DNA from: Maricaulis sp965228215
Lineage (GTDB): Bacteria > Pseudomonadota > Alphaproteobacteria > Caulobacterales > Maricaulaceae
Length of the DNA: 64,000 nucleotides
Direction of reading: 5' to 3'
NCBI GenBank assembly: GCA_965228215.1
Contig: OZ245800.1
Coordinates: forward strand, 124,001 to 188,000
Shown: in pieces, positions 42,200 to 50,604 of the stretch
Position numbering within the stretch: the first letter of the stretch is position 1
How the letters are laid out: every line of letters starts with the position of its first letter
Position numbers and translations under genes: made by a program
Notes under the pieces: model-generated
Database searches by the model: none
Told to the model about the DNA's origin: nothing
What the model saw: the letters and a program-made list of their open reading frames with translations, nothing else

Positions 42200-42610
42200 C
42201 TACGCGTCTTCCTCGCCCAGCCAGTCGGTCCAGTCGTCCTCAAGCCCGGCAAAATCATCGTAATAATAATCCTCGTCCGCCGGCTCCGACCCGATCAGGT
42301 TCGAACCGAAACCGATCGTGACGGCAACGAGGACAGCCGCGGCGACCGCGCCTGTCAGGCGCCAGTGTTCGAAAACGGCGGGTTTGGGCTGGGGGGCATG
42401 CCGCAGGATGCGGGCTTCCAGCAGCGGGCTGACCTCGGCCTCCGCCGGGCCGAGCAAGGCATCAAGCTGGCGTTCGGTCTCGATCGCCTGTGCGACGAGG
42501 CCCGGGTGGGCGTCCGCATAGGCCTGTGCCGCCTCGCGCTCGGCCTCAGGCCAGCGCGCCGGGTCGGCGCCGTACGCTTCAAGGATTTCCAGAAAACGCT
42601 CTTGGGTCAT
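42200..42610 (-). CDS. putative anti-sigma factor, single membrane helix
   Basis: 136 residues. A cytoplasmic N-terminal part with the RFLEILEAYGADPARWPEAER pattern, one membrane helix (about 84-106) and a strikingly acidic, aromatic periplasmic tail (DEDYYYDDFAGLEDDW). It overlaps the ECF sigma gene by 4 bases (ATGA). Small membrane proteins placed like this are usually anti-sigma factors, although the classical zinc-binding ASD motif (HxxxCxxC) is absent. That role is inferred from position only. Confidence 0.6.
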   Translation of the reverse strand: MTQERFLEILEAYGADPARWPEAEREAAQAYADAHPGLVAQAIETERQLDALLGPAEAEVSPLLEARILRHAPQPKPAVFEHWRLTGAVAAAVLVAVTIGFGSNLIGSEPADEDYYYDDFAGLEDDWTDWLGEEDA

Positions 42611-43296
42611 CGGTCTAGACTTTCATTCGATGCCACGCTGGCATAGCTGGACATCAATTCTCCCGCCTCCTCAAGCAGGATGGATTTCAACTTGCGCCGC
42701 CCGCGTGCGAGCAGCGATTCCAAGGCATCGACGCTGACTTCCATGATCTCGGCTGCGAGGATATTGCTCAGCTCCTGGAAGTGCACCAATTCCAGCGCCC
42801 GACGCTGGCGCTCGGGCAGTTGTGCAACGGCGTCGGCAACACGATTGCCGGTCTCGTTGCGGGTCAGCATGACTTCCTGGTCCGGAGTCGTATCAGGACG
42901 GTCCGGCGGGTCATCGCTGAGGATTTCGCGGCGCTTTCGCAGCCGGTCATAACACAGATTGATCGCAATCCGCCCGATCCAGGTCGAAACCTGGGCCCGT
43001 CCGGATTCCCAGCGATCCGCCGCCTTCCAGACCCGCAGGAAGGTTTCCTGCGCGATATCTTCGGCTTCCATCGCATCGTTCAGCATGCGCTGGGCCATGC
43101 CCAGGACGCGCGGCAGACGCCTTTGCATCAATTCCCGCGCGGCGGCGCGATCGCCCCGGGCGATCATCGCCATCAGGGCTTCATCATCATGTTCGCTGAG
43201 CGCGTTCAAGGCGCGCCGGCGGCCTTCGTCCGACTTTCCGGTCGAGCTTTCATGGGCCTCCCTGCGCGCCTGTAACACGACGATATTGTCAGTCAC
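42607..43296 (-). CDS. ECF-type RNA polymerase sigma factor
   Basis: 229 residues from a GTG at 43296 that overlaps the EF-hand gene by 8 bases; an open frame further upstream would lie inside that gene. Sigma region 2 is at about 55-123 (AMEAEDIAQETFLRVWKAAD, then STWIGRIAINLCYDRLRKR) and region 4 at 158-205 (LPERQRRALELVHFQELSN). No region 3, as expected for ECF factors. Middle gene of EF-hand, sigma, putative anti-sigma. Target promoters unknown. Confidence 0.88.
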   Translation of the reverse strand: MTDNIVVLQARREAHESSTGKSDEGRRRALNALSEHDDEALMAMIARGDRAAARELMQRRLPRVLGMAQRMLNDAMEAEDIAQETFLRVWKAADRWESGRAQVSTWIGRIAINLCYDRLRKRREILSDDPPDRPDTTPDQEVMLTRNETGNRVADAVAQLPERQRRALELVHFQELSNILAAEIMEVSVDALESLLARGRRKLKSILLEEAGELMSSYASVASNESLDR

Positions 43297-43828
43297 GCCA
43301 CCACAATCCGCGATTTTGGCGGCGTTCCACGACGGCGTCCAGCTCGTCCGGGGTGACGACATTGTCATCATCCGCGTCCAGGCGTTCGAAACCGCGCATG
43401 GCTTCCGCCATGAATTCTGCCTCGGAGACGCGGCGATCATCATTGGTATCCGCGCGGTGCAATTCACCGCCGGGTCCACCGCGTCCGCCCCGCGGACGAC
43501 GGCGCGGACGATCCCGGCCCTCTTCCGCCATGCGTGCTTCACGCAGGGCCCGTAGGCGCTGGCGCACCGGGGATTGATCAGCCTCGTCCAGGAAACCATC
43601 GCCGGTCCGGTCCATCCAGGCGAACATCTCGCTCTGCAGGGTTTCCATTTCGGCGCGGGTGATCGAATTGTCGCCATTCGCGTCAGCCGCGCGCAGCGTC
43701 ATCAGGACCTGGCCGCCGCGGGAACCGCGATCACCGCCTGGCCCTCGGCCCGGCTGTGCGTGGGCCACGGAGCCTGCGATAATGATTGCCGACGTCGTCA
43801 GCACGGTGAGAAGTTGGGTCGTCTTCAT
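43289..43828 (-). CDS. secreted EF-hand calcium-binding protein
   Basis: 179 residues from the ATG at 43828; an ATG at 43837 is also in frame. A clear signal peptide (about 1-25, ending AHAQ) is followed by four EF-hand loops: DANGDNSITRAE (49-60), DRTGDGFLDEAD (73-84), DTNDDRRVSEAE (127-138) and DADDDNVVTPDE (151-162), in two pairs split by a 35-residue Arg/Gly-rich linker. It should bind Ca2+ in the periplasm. Its 3' end overlaps the ECF sigma gene, which makes a role in the sigma signalling pathway likely but unproven. Confidence 0.88.
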   Translation of the reverse strand: MKTTQLLTVLTTSAIIIAGSVAHAQPGRGPGGDRGSRGGQVLMTLRAADANGDNSITRAEMETLQSEMFAWMDRTGDGFLDEADQSPVRQRLRALREARMAEEGRDRPRRRPRGGRGGPGGELHRADTNDDRRVSEAEFMAEAMRGFERLDADDDNVVTPDELDAVVERRQNRGLWWRD

Positions 43829-43906
43829 CAAAGTCATTCCGTTATGTTTCTGCCTCGCCCGTACCTGTAACGCGCGGGGCCGGGCATTCCGTCGCGGACG
43901 GGGCTG

Positions 43907-46777
43907 CTAGATCTCAAGATACTTCACATAGAGGCCGCGAACGACCTCGAAACGCGACGAGACGAGGTCCTGGAGCGCATCCAGATCGCTGGCTCCACCG
44001 AGGCTGGACAGGGCTTTGGCGAAACCTGCACTTGCTCCGGACGGGTCGAACCCCGAGCCGTACGCTGAACGCAGCAGCTGGGCCATGCCCAGGATCATGT
44101 GCACGCTGTCAATCAGGTGAACGGCATCCTCCTGTTCGACAGCGCCTGCTCGTACCAGGGCCGAGATGGCCGAGACGGTCGAATCCCGGACCACATCGGC
44201 TTCCGGCGCTGCACAGACCTGCAGGGCCTGGGCGATAAATTCAATGTCCTGGAGACCACCGGGCCGGGCCTTGAGATCCCAGTCATTGCGCGGCGGTTTG
44301 GCCTCTTCCAGGCGCCGTCGCATATCGCGCGCATCAGACAGGACAGTGTCCCGGTCCCGCGGTACGGCCAGCGCTGCCTCCGACGCCGCCATCACTCTGT
44401 CGCCGAGGTCCGGATCGCCAGCCACAATGCGGGCCCGGGTCAGGGCCATCATCTCCCAGGTCCAGGCTTCGCTCGCGTAATAGGCCTCGAAACGGCTGAA
44501 CTGCACAGCGACCGGTCCGGATTTTCCGGAGGGGCGCAATTGCATGTCCACCTCGTAGAGACCACCCTCCTCCGTCGGCACCGACAGGGAGCTGATCAGG
44601 CGTTGTGCGAAACGCGTGAACCAATGCGCGGCATCGCTCTCGCCGTCATAGACGATCATCAGGTCGATATCGGAATCGGCGGACAATTCGCGCCCGCCCA
44701 GCTTGCCCATGCCCAGCACGACATAGCGTCCCGGCATCTCGCCCTGGCGGCGGCAGGTCTCTATTTCCGCGGCCCGCGCCATGCTCTCGACGGCAGCATC
44801 CGCGATTGCGGCGAAGGCGGCACCCGCAGTCTGGGCATCCGCCGCACCGCGCAGGATCTGGGCGCCCACCCGGAAACGCTCTTCGCGTACCAGACGGCGG
44901 GCCGTGTTGAGCGCGGCTTCATAAGAGTCGCACTGTCCGCATTCCCCGGTCAGGCGGGTGTGGAAATTGTCAGGCGGATCCTTGGCCAGCGGCACCGAGA
45001 AACGCTTGTCCAGCATGACGTCCAGCAGGTTCGGGCGGCGGGCCAGCTCGCTGGCCATACGGGGCGCCATTGTGAGGATGGCGATCAGATCGGCCGCAAG
45101 AGCCGGCTCATTGGTCAGGAGCGACAGCGGCTGCACACCGATCGGCAGGCTCTCGAAAAAGGCCGCGAAGCGCGTCAGGGCGGCGTCCGGCTCGCCTGTG
45201 CCGGCCATGATGTCGACGAGGCGCGGTGCGATCTGCATGAAGAGCGAACGCGCCCGCGCATTGCGCACGGCCCGCGCCCGGCCGGCGGCCCAGCCATTGA
45301 GCCGTTTCCAGACCTGTTCCGGCGCTTCGAACCCCAGTCGCGACAGGGTCTCAAGCGTATCCGGTGTGGGCTCCACCCCGGTGAGGATCAGCGTACCGCA
45401 TTCCGAGGACAGCGACCGGTCATCCTGGAACTGGTCTGAGAAATGCCCATGCACCCGGCGCAGCACGGCCTCAACCTCGGCGTCGAATTCCGACAGATCG
45501 GCAAAACCCGCCATGCGCGCGATCGCATGACGGTCCTCATCACGCTGCGGCAGGGTCTGGCTGGCCTCGTCCTGGCGCATCTGGATCCGGTGTTCCCACT
45601 GGCGGAGCCGGCGATAATCCTCGCTGAGCGCCGTGACGGTCTCGCTGTCGATGACATCGCGTTCCGCCAGCGCTGAGAGCGCAGGCAGGGTTCCGGGCCG
45701 GCGCACGCTTTCATCGCGTCCGCCGAACACCAATTGCGGCACCTGGGCGTAGAATTCGATCTCGCGGATACCGCCGCGGCCCAGTTTCAGGTCATGGCCT
45801 GGCAAGCGGATGACCGCACGATCGCCGACGGTCTGGATCTGGCGGGCCAGGCCGCGGATATCGTCCACGGCGGCATAGTCCAGTGTGCGGCGCCAGATGA
45901 AGGGCTGCATGAAGCCGATATAGCGGGCACCGGCCTCCGCATCGCCGGCACAACAGCGCGCCTTGATCCAGGCTGCGCGTTCCCAGGTCTGGCCCAGCGC
46001 CTCGTAGTAATTCAGCGCGGCATCGGTGGACATGATGACCGGGCTGGCACCGGGATCGGGCCGCAGGCGCAGGTCGACGCGGAAGACATACCCATCGGCG
46101 GTGACGTCCTGCAGGGATTTGACGATCGCCTGGACCAGGCGCGGCAGGCGTTTGCGGGGCTCCTGGCCATCCGGCAGGTCGAGCACCTCCCCGTCATAGA
46201 CGGCTACGAGGTCGATATCCGAGGAATAATTGAGCTCGCCGGTGCCCATCTTGCCAAGCGCCAGGAAAACCACGCCTGGTAGCGGATTGTCCGGCGCGGC
46301 TGGGGCAGGCAGCTGGCCGCGATCCGCGCCGAAACGCACATGAGCCAGCAGGCAGGCCTTCACGCTGGCATCGGCGAAACGGGTGACAGCACCGGTCACG
46401 TGTTCGACCGGCCACTGTCCCGACAGGTCGGCCAGCGCAACGATGAGGTGCATGCGGGCCTTGGCCTGGCGCAGGGACCGGTCCAGCGCCTCGATACTCT
46501 CCGCTGTCTGCCCGGCCTCGCTCACGCGCTCCAGCACGTCTTTCAGCGCCTGCTCGCCGGACAGAACGGTCCAGCTCGCCAGCTCGTCGGCGCAATTGAG
46601 GGCCAGACGGGCCAGATAGGGCGCGGTCTCGAACACGCTCTCCAGGAAGGGCGTGGCAGGACGGAGTGTGTCCCGGTCGGTGTCGGAAAGTTCGGCGAAA
46701 ACCGGCGCCGGCCATTGCGTTGCCGGTCCGGGCAAGGGTTCCAGGTCTGGATGGAGAAGCGGGATGTCCGGGGCCAT
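43907..46777 (-). CDS. glnE: bifunctional glutamine synthetase adenylyltransferase/deadenylase
   Basis: 956 residues from the ATG at 46777; a GTG at 46861 would lie inside the kinase gene. Two nucleotidyltransferase halves: the deadenylating domain with GKMGTGELNYSSDIDL (about 175-190) and the adenylylating domain with GKLGGRELSADSDIDL (about 691-706), joined by helical linkers. GlnE controls glutamine synthetase by reversible AMP attachment in response to PII. It follows the sensor kinase gene (48 bases) on the minus strand and shares that operon. Confidence 0.95.
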   Translation of the reverse strand: MAPDIPLLHPDLEPLPGPATQWPAPVFAELSDTDRDTLRPATPFLESVFETAPYLARLALNCADELASWTVLSGEQALKDVLERVSEAGQTAESIEALDRSLRQAKARMHLIVALADLSGQWPVEHVTGAVTRFADASVKACLLAHVRFGADRGQLPAPAAPDNPLPGVVFLALGKMGTGELNYSSDIDLVAVYDGEVLDLPDGQEPRKRLPRLVQAIVKSLQDVTADGYVFRVDLRLRPDPGASPVIMSTDAALNYYEALGQTWERAAWIKARCCAGDAEAGARYIGFMQPFIWRRTLDYAAVDDIRGLARQIQTVGDRAVIRLPGHDLKLGRGGIREIEFYAQVPQLVFGGRDESVRRPGTLPALSALAERDVIDSETVTALSEDYRRLRQWEHRIQMRQDEASQTLPQRDEDRHAIARMAGFADLSEFDAEVEAVLRRVHGHFSDQFQDDRSLSSECGTLILTGVEPTPDTLETLSRLGFEAPEQVWKRLNGWAAGRARAVRNARARSLFMQIAPRLVDIMAGTGEPDAALTRFAAFFESLPIGVQPLSLLTNEPALAADLIAILTMAPRMASELARRPNLLDVMLDKRFSVPLAKDPPDNFHTRLTGECGQCDSYEAALNTARRLVREERFRVGAQILRGAADAQTAGAAFAAIADAAVESMARAAEIETCRRQGEMPGRYVVLGMGKLGGRELSADSDIDLMIVYDGESDAAHWFTRFAQRLISSLSVPTEEGGLYEVDMQLRPSGKSGPVAVQFSRFEAYYASEAWTWEMMALTRARIVAGDPDLGDRVMAASEAALAVPRDRDTVLSDARDMRRRLEEAKPPRNDWDLKARPGGLQDIEFIAQALQVCAAPEADVVRDSTVSAISALVRAGAVEQEDAVHLIDSVHMILGMAQLLRSAYGSGFDPSGASAGFAKALSSLGGASDLDALQDLVSSRFEVVRGLYVKYLEI

Positions 46778-46817
46778 GCCGTCAAACTGGCGTGATCCGG
46801 CTGGTGAGGAAAGTCCG

Positions 46818-46837
46818 AACCGCCCTATTCGGCGGTT
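46818..46837 (-). repeat. hairpin with the kinase stop codon in its loop
   Basis: On the minus strand AACCGCC-GAATAG-GGCGGTT gives a perfect 7-bp stem. The loop contains the kinase gene's TAG. It sits 41 bases before the glnE start, so it may tune glnE expression or message stability; no T-run. Confidence 0.4.
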
Positions 46838-48261
46838 TCCGGCGGTGCCATCGGATAACACAGAGAGGCCCGCAATCCCGGGCCCTTGCCGTCCGCGACA
46901 TAGCCGGGGCCTTCATCCAGCTCGAAACGGCCATTGTGGATGTCGGCGATCGCCTTCACGAGGGAAAGCCCGAGGCCCGAGCCCGGCAGGCTGCGCGAAT
47001 TGTCGAGACGGACAAATCTCTGCGTCACGCGATCACGATCCTCGACGGGCACGCCCGGTCCGGTATCGGTGACCGAAAACTCCGCACGGCCCTCGCCATT
47101 CTTGCGCAGGCGCAGCACCACGGCCCCGCCCGACGGTGTGTATTTGACCGCATTGTCGAGCAGATTCGCCAGCGCCTGGGAGAGCAGGCCGCGATCGCCC
47201 ACGATCGTCATGCCCCGTTCGATCTCGGAATCGAATTCCAGGCCCTCATCCTCGCAAACAGGCTCGTAGAGCTCGGCGAGATCCTCGCCGACATCCGCCG
47301 GGTCGAGCCTGACGATCGAGGCCCGGCTCTCGCCCGCCTCGAGACGTGAAAGGGAGAGGATGGAATTGAAGATACCGAGGATTTCGTCGGTGTCGGCAAC
47401 AGCACGTTCCAGCGTCTGTTCGCGAGATTCCAGATCGCCGTCCTCGCGCAGCGCCTCGTCGAGCCGGTTGCGCATGCGCGTCAGCGGCGTGCGCAGGTCG
47501 TGGGCGATACTGTCGCCGGTGTGACGCATGCGATGCATCAACGCCTCGACGCGATCGAGCATGTTGTTGAAATTCTCGGAAAGTTCGTCGAGCTCGTCGC
47601 CGGTGTAATTGCGGGCCGCACGGCGTTTCAGATCACCGGCGCGGACATTGCGCGCCACGCGGTTGATCCCGTCGAGGCGGCGGACAAAACGCCGGCTCAC
47701 GAAAATACCGGCCGCCACACCCAGCGCCAGAGCGAGGGCGGAGGCAGCCAGGATGGTGGAGAACATGCGGCCGACGAGCCGGTCCTCCTCATCCACGTCA
47801 ACGCCGACAAAAAGACGATATCCGCTGGGCAGTTGCACGATCCGGCCACGCGCCGCGCGGTCATCCTTCTCGGTCTCCTCGGCCCCGCCGGCCGGTGGAC
47901 GTCGATAAGTGAATTGCAGCCAGCCATCCCGGTCCGGCTGGACCGAGGGCAGGCCGGAAATATTGGCGGAGACGCTGCGCCCGGTCGGGTGTGCGAGCAG
48001 GTAGAGATAGTCCGACCCGCCGCCGACAGTGCGCTGGAGAATGTAGGTATTCACCGCCCGGATGCCGCCGGCGTCGAAACGTGCCTGCAGGGCTTCCATC
48101 TCGTCATTGATCGCCGCTTCCGCGCGCGAATTCATCATGCGGACGCTGTCGGCATAGATGAAGCCGAGAATGACGAAGCTGGACAGGGCAAACAGCGCGG
48201 CAGACAGCAGGGTCTGCCGGAACGCTGTTGTCCTGAGAAAAGCGGCCCCGCGACGCTCCAC
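46825..48261 (-). CDS. two-component sensor histidine kinase
   Basis: 478 residues from a GTG at 48261, six bases after the regulator stop. Membrane helices at about 17-37 and 168-188 enclose a periplasmic domain; HAMP about 190-242; HisKA with H254 in SIAHDLRTPLTR; HATPase with NLLDNAVKYTP, DTGPGVP and GSGLGLSLV. Partner of the response regulator just upstream and of degP, suggesting an envelope-stress role like CpxA or the rhizobial system at the same locus. The periplasmic part is rich in charged and Gly residues. Confidence 0.88.
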   Translation of the reverse strand: MERRGAAFLRTTAFRQTLLSAALFALSSFVILGFIYADSVRMMNSRAEAAINDEMEALQARFDAGGIRAVNTYILQRTVGGGSDYLYLLAHPTGRSVSANISGLPSVQPDRDGWLQFTYRRPPAGGAEETEKDDRAARGRIVQLPSGYRLFVGVDVDEEDRLVGRMFSTILAASALALALGVAAGIFVSRRFVRRLDGINRVARNVRAGDLKRRAARNYTGDELDELSENFNNMLDRVEALMHRMRHTGDSIAHDLRTPLTRMRNRLDEALREDGDLESREQTLERAVADTDEILGIFNSILSLSRLEAGESRASIVRLDPADVGEDLAELYEPVCEDEGLEFDSEIERGMTIVGDRGLLSQALANLLDNAVKYTPSGGAVVLRLRKNGEGRAEFSVTDTGPGVPVEDRDRVTQRFVRLDNSRSLPGSGLGLSLVKAIADIHNGRFELDEGPGYVADGKGPGLRASLCYPMAPPETAE

Positions 48262-48267
48262 GCCGGA

Positions 48268-48939
48268 TCAGGCCTGCAGCCGGTAACCTGCGCCGCGCAC
48301 CGTGTGCAGGAGCGGACGGGTGAAGGGTTTGTCGATCTTCGAGCGCAGGCGCGAGACGTGCACGTCGATGACATTGGTCTGGGGGTCGAAATGATAATCC
48401 CAGACTTTTTCGAGCAGCATCGTCCGGGTCACGACCTGGCCGGAATGCTTCATCAGGAATTCCAGCAGCCGGAATTCGCGCGGCTGAAGCAGGATTTCCT
48501 CGCCGTCGCGCAGGACAGTGCGAGCCAGGAGATCCATTTCCAGATCGCCGACGACCAGTTTCGTGCGAACCGCTTCGGGATCCCGGCGACGGGCCAGGGC
48601 TTCCACCCGGGCCAGCAATTCCGCGAAGGCATAGGGTTTGACGAGATAGTCATCGCCGCCCGCCTTGAGACCTTCGACACGATCATCAACCTCGCCCAGG
48701 GCGGAGAGAATGAGGACCGGAGTCCGGTCTTCCTCGCCGCGCAGGGTCTCGACCATGACGAGGCCGTCCATGCGGGGCATCATGCGGTCGACGACAAGCA
48801 CGTCGTATTCGGCAGCCCGGGCCATTTCCAGGCCTTCTTCACCATCTGCCGCGTGGTCCGCGACATGGCCGGATTCCCGCAATCCCTTGCGGATATAGCT
48901 GGCCGCCTCGCGGTCGTCTTCAACAATCAGAATTCGCAC
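48268..48939 (-). CDS. OmpR-family response regulator
   Basis: 223 residues. Receiver: D8-D9, phosphoacceptor D51, K101; winged-helix output domain about 125-222 with QPREFRLLEFLMKHSGQVVTR and RSKIDKPFTRPLLHTVRGAGYRL. Activated by the kinase gene downstream; located 26 bases after degP. An 11-bp-period direct repeat upstream of degP is a natural binding site for it. Confidence 0.92.
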   Translation of the reverse strand: MRILIVEDDREAASYIRKGLRESGHVADHAADGEEGLEMARAAEYDVLVVDRMMPRMDGLVMVETLRGEEDRTPVLILSALGEVDDRVEGLKAGGDDYLVKPYAFAELLARVEALARRRDPEAVRTKLVVGDLEMDLLARTVLRDGEEILLQPREFRLLEFLMKHSGQVVTRTMLLEKVWDYHFDPQTNVIDVHVSRLRSKIDKPFTRPLLHTVRGAGYRLQA

Positions 48940-48965
48940 GGATCAGTCCTCCAGTACGTCGTTGT

Positions 48966-50474
48966 TTATTCGTCTTCGTCGAGTTGCAGCGCGACATAGC
49001 GCTGGCCGCCACGGCCCTCGACCAGGAGAAGGATGGCCGAACGGCCGTCGCTGCGCGCATCCGCCACGACTTCGCCGAAGGCCTCGGCGCTCTCGACGGA
49101 ATTGCCGCTGGCTTCCAGGATCACATCACCGGTGGCCAGGCCCTTGCGCTGGGCTTCACTGCCCGCCTCGACCGTATCGACCACAAGGCCGGTCGCATCG
49201 GACGGAAGATCGCGGACCTCGCGGTCGGCATCTTCGAGCGGTACCAGGGTCATTCCGAAATAGCTGACCTCGGCAGGTGCCTCCTCGGTGCTGGGAAGTC
49301 CGGCCAGATCCTCATCGGTCGGACGGTCACCCAGCTGGACGCGCAGCGTCATCTGGCGACCGTCGCGGATGATCCGGAAACGCGCCGTCTCGCCGGCATC
49401 AATGGCACCGACCCGGCGGGTCAGGTCGCGCGAGCTCTCGATCGCATCACCATCAATCTCGATCACCACGTCCTCGCGCTCGAAACCGGCCTCGTCGGCG
49501 GGGCCGCCCGAGACGATGGAGCTGACAATGGCGCCCGTCGGCTCGTCGAGACCCAGGGCTTCGGCGATATCGTCGGTGACGTTCTGGATGCTCACGCCCA
49601 GCCAGCCGCGGGACACGCGACCGTCGTTCAGCAATTGATCGACGATGCGCGCCGCGACATCGGAGGGAATGGCGAAACCGATACCGACATTGCCGCCTGT
49701 CGGGGAGAAGATCTGGGAGTTCACGCCGACGACATTGCCGTTGAGGTCGAAGGTCGGACCGCCGGAATTGCCGCGATTGATCGGGGCGTCGATCTGCATG
49801 AAGTCGTTATAAGTGGAATTGCCGATCTCACGGCCCGTAGCCGAGATGATACCGGCCGTGGCCGTACCGCCGAGACCGAAGGGATTGCCCACGGCAACCA
49901 CCCAGTCACCGACGCGGTATTCCGGGCTCCGGTCCAGCGTCACGAAGGGGAAGGAGATTTCCTCGTCCACCTTCAAGAGGGCCAGATCCGTCTGCGGGTC
50001 CAGGCCGATAATGCGGGCCGGATAGGACTCGCCGTCCGCCGTGCCGATCGTGATTTCCGAGGCGCCGGCCACCACGTGGTTGTTGGTGACGATGTGACCG
50101 TCAGCCGAGATGAAGAAACCCGAGCCGAGCGATTGACGCGGCTGTTGCGGAATGTCCTGGCCGCGACCACCGAACTGACGCTCCAGCCATTCGCGGAACT
50201 GGTCCCGCATTTCCGGCGGGATGTTCTGGGCGTCCGGCATCTGGATGTCTTCCGGATCCGTGCTCGCCTGGATCGTCACCACCGAAGGGCTGACGCTCTC
50301 GATCAGGTCGGCAAAGGACATGGGAGCCGAGCCGGGCGCGCCGTAGAGCGGCTGCGTTTCCTGCAGGGCGTAAGCGGGCGTGCTGGCGCGCTCGATGAGA
50401 GCACCGGCACCGATGGCGGAGAGAACGAGAAGCGAGACACCGCCCAGGCGGCGCATGCGATCGACCGAGATCAT
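48966..50474 (-). CDS. DegP/HtrA-family serine protease
   Basis: 502 residues. Signal-anchor or signal peptide (about 9-37, ending AYA). Trypsin-like domain with H133 (TNNHVV), D163 (TDLALLK) and S237 (GNSGGP); two PDZ domains at about 275-375 and 400-490. Degrades or chaperones misfolded proteins in the periplasm. It heads an operon with the response regulator, kinase and glnE genes. Start ATG at 50474. Confidence 0.92.
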   Translation of the reverse strand: MISVDRMRRLGGVSLLVLSAIGAGALIERASTPAYALQETQPLYGAPGSAPMSFADLIESVSPSVVTIQASTDPEDIQMPDAQNIPPEMRDQFREWLERQFGGRGQDIPQQPRQSLGSGFFISADGHIVTNNHVVAGASEITIGTADGESYPARIIGLDPQTDLALLKVDEEISFPFVTLDRSPEYRVGDWVVAVGNPFGLGGTATAGIISATGREIGNSTYNDFMQIDAPINRGNSGGPTFDLNGNVVGVNSQIFSPTGGNVGIGFAIPSDVAARIVDQLLNDGRVSRGWLGVSIQNVTDDIAEALGLDEPTGAIVSSIVSGGPADEAGFEREDVVIEIDGDAIESSRDLTRRVGAIDAGETARFRIIRDGRQMTLRVQLGDRPTDEDLAGLPSTEEAPAEVSYFGMTLVPLEDADREVRDLPSDATGLVVDTVEAGSEAQRKGLATGDVILEASGNSVESAEAFGEVVADARSDGRSAILLLVEGRGGQRYVALQLDEDE

Positions 50475-50547
50475 GGGTAGGACGAACCTTTCAAAACTAG
50501 TCTGACGACAGGATTGCCGCGCGGCACTTATCCGTGGCGTGACATCT

Positions 50548-50567
50548 ACATTACAATAACATTACAA
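50548..50567 (-). promoter_or_regulatory. 11-bp-period direct repeat upstream of degP
   Basis: ACATTACAA at 50548-50556 and again at 50559-50567 (11 bp apart); read on the degP strand it is TTGTAATGT twice, of the form GTAAT-N6-GTAAT. Direct repeats with an 11-bp period are how OmpR-family regulators (PhoB, PhoP, CpxR) bind. It lies 74 to 93 bases before the degP start. Confidence 0.55.
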
Positions 50568-50604
50568 ACGGTAACCTGTTGGACATATAGCTGCAGACAA
50601 GGGA

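Noticed and set aside
43297..43677. Longer N-terminus for the ECF sigma factor
   Set aside because: It would lie inside the EF-hand gene, whose four calcium loops are clear; the GTG at 43296 gives the usual ECF length.
43889..43901. CCGTC-GCG-GACGG hairpin after glnE as a terminator
   Set aside because: Only a 5-bp stem and no T-run on the minus strand.
47500..48999. A 499-codon plus-strand frame
   Set aside because: Antisense to the kinase and regulator genes that have full phosphorylation motifs.
48984..50480. A 498-codon plus-strand frame
   Set aside because: Antisense to degP, no recognisable domain, composition of a shadow frame.
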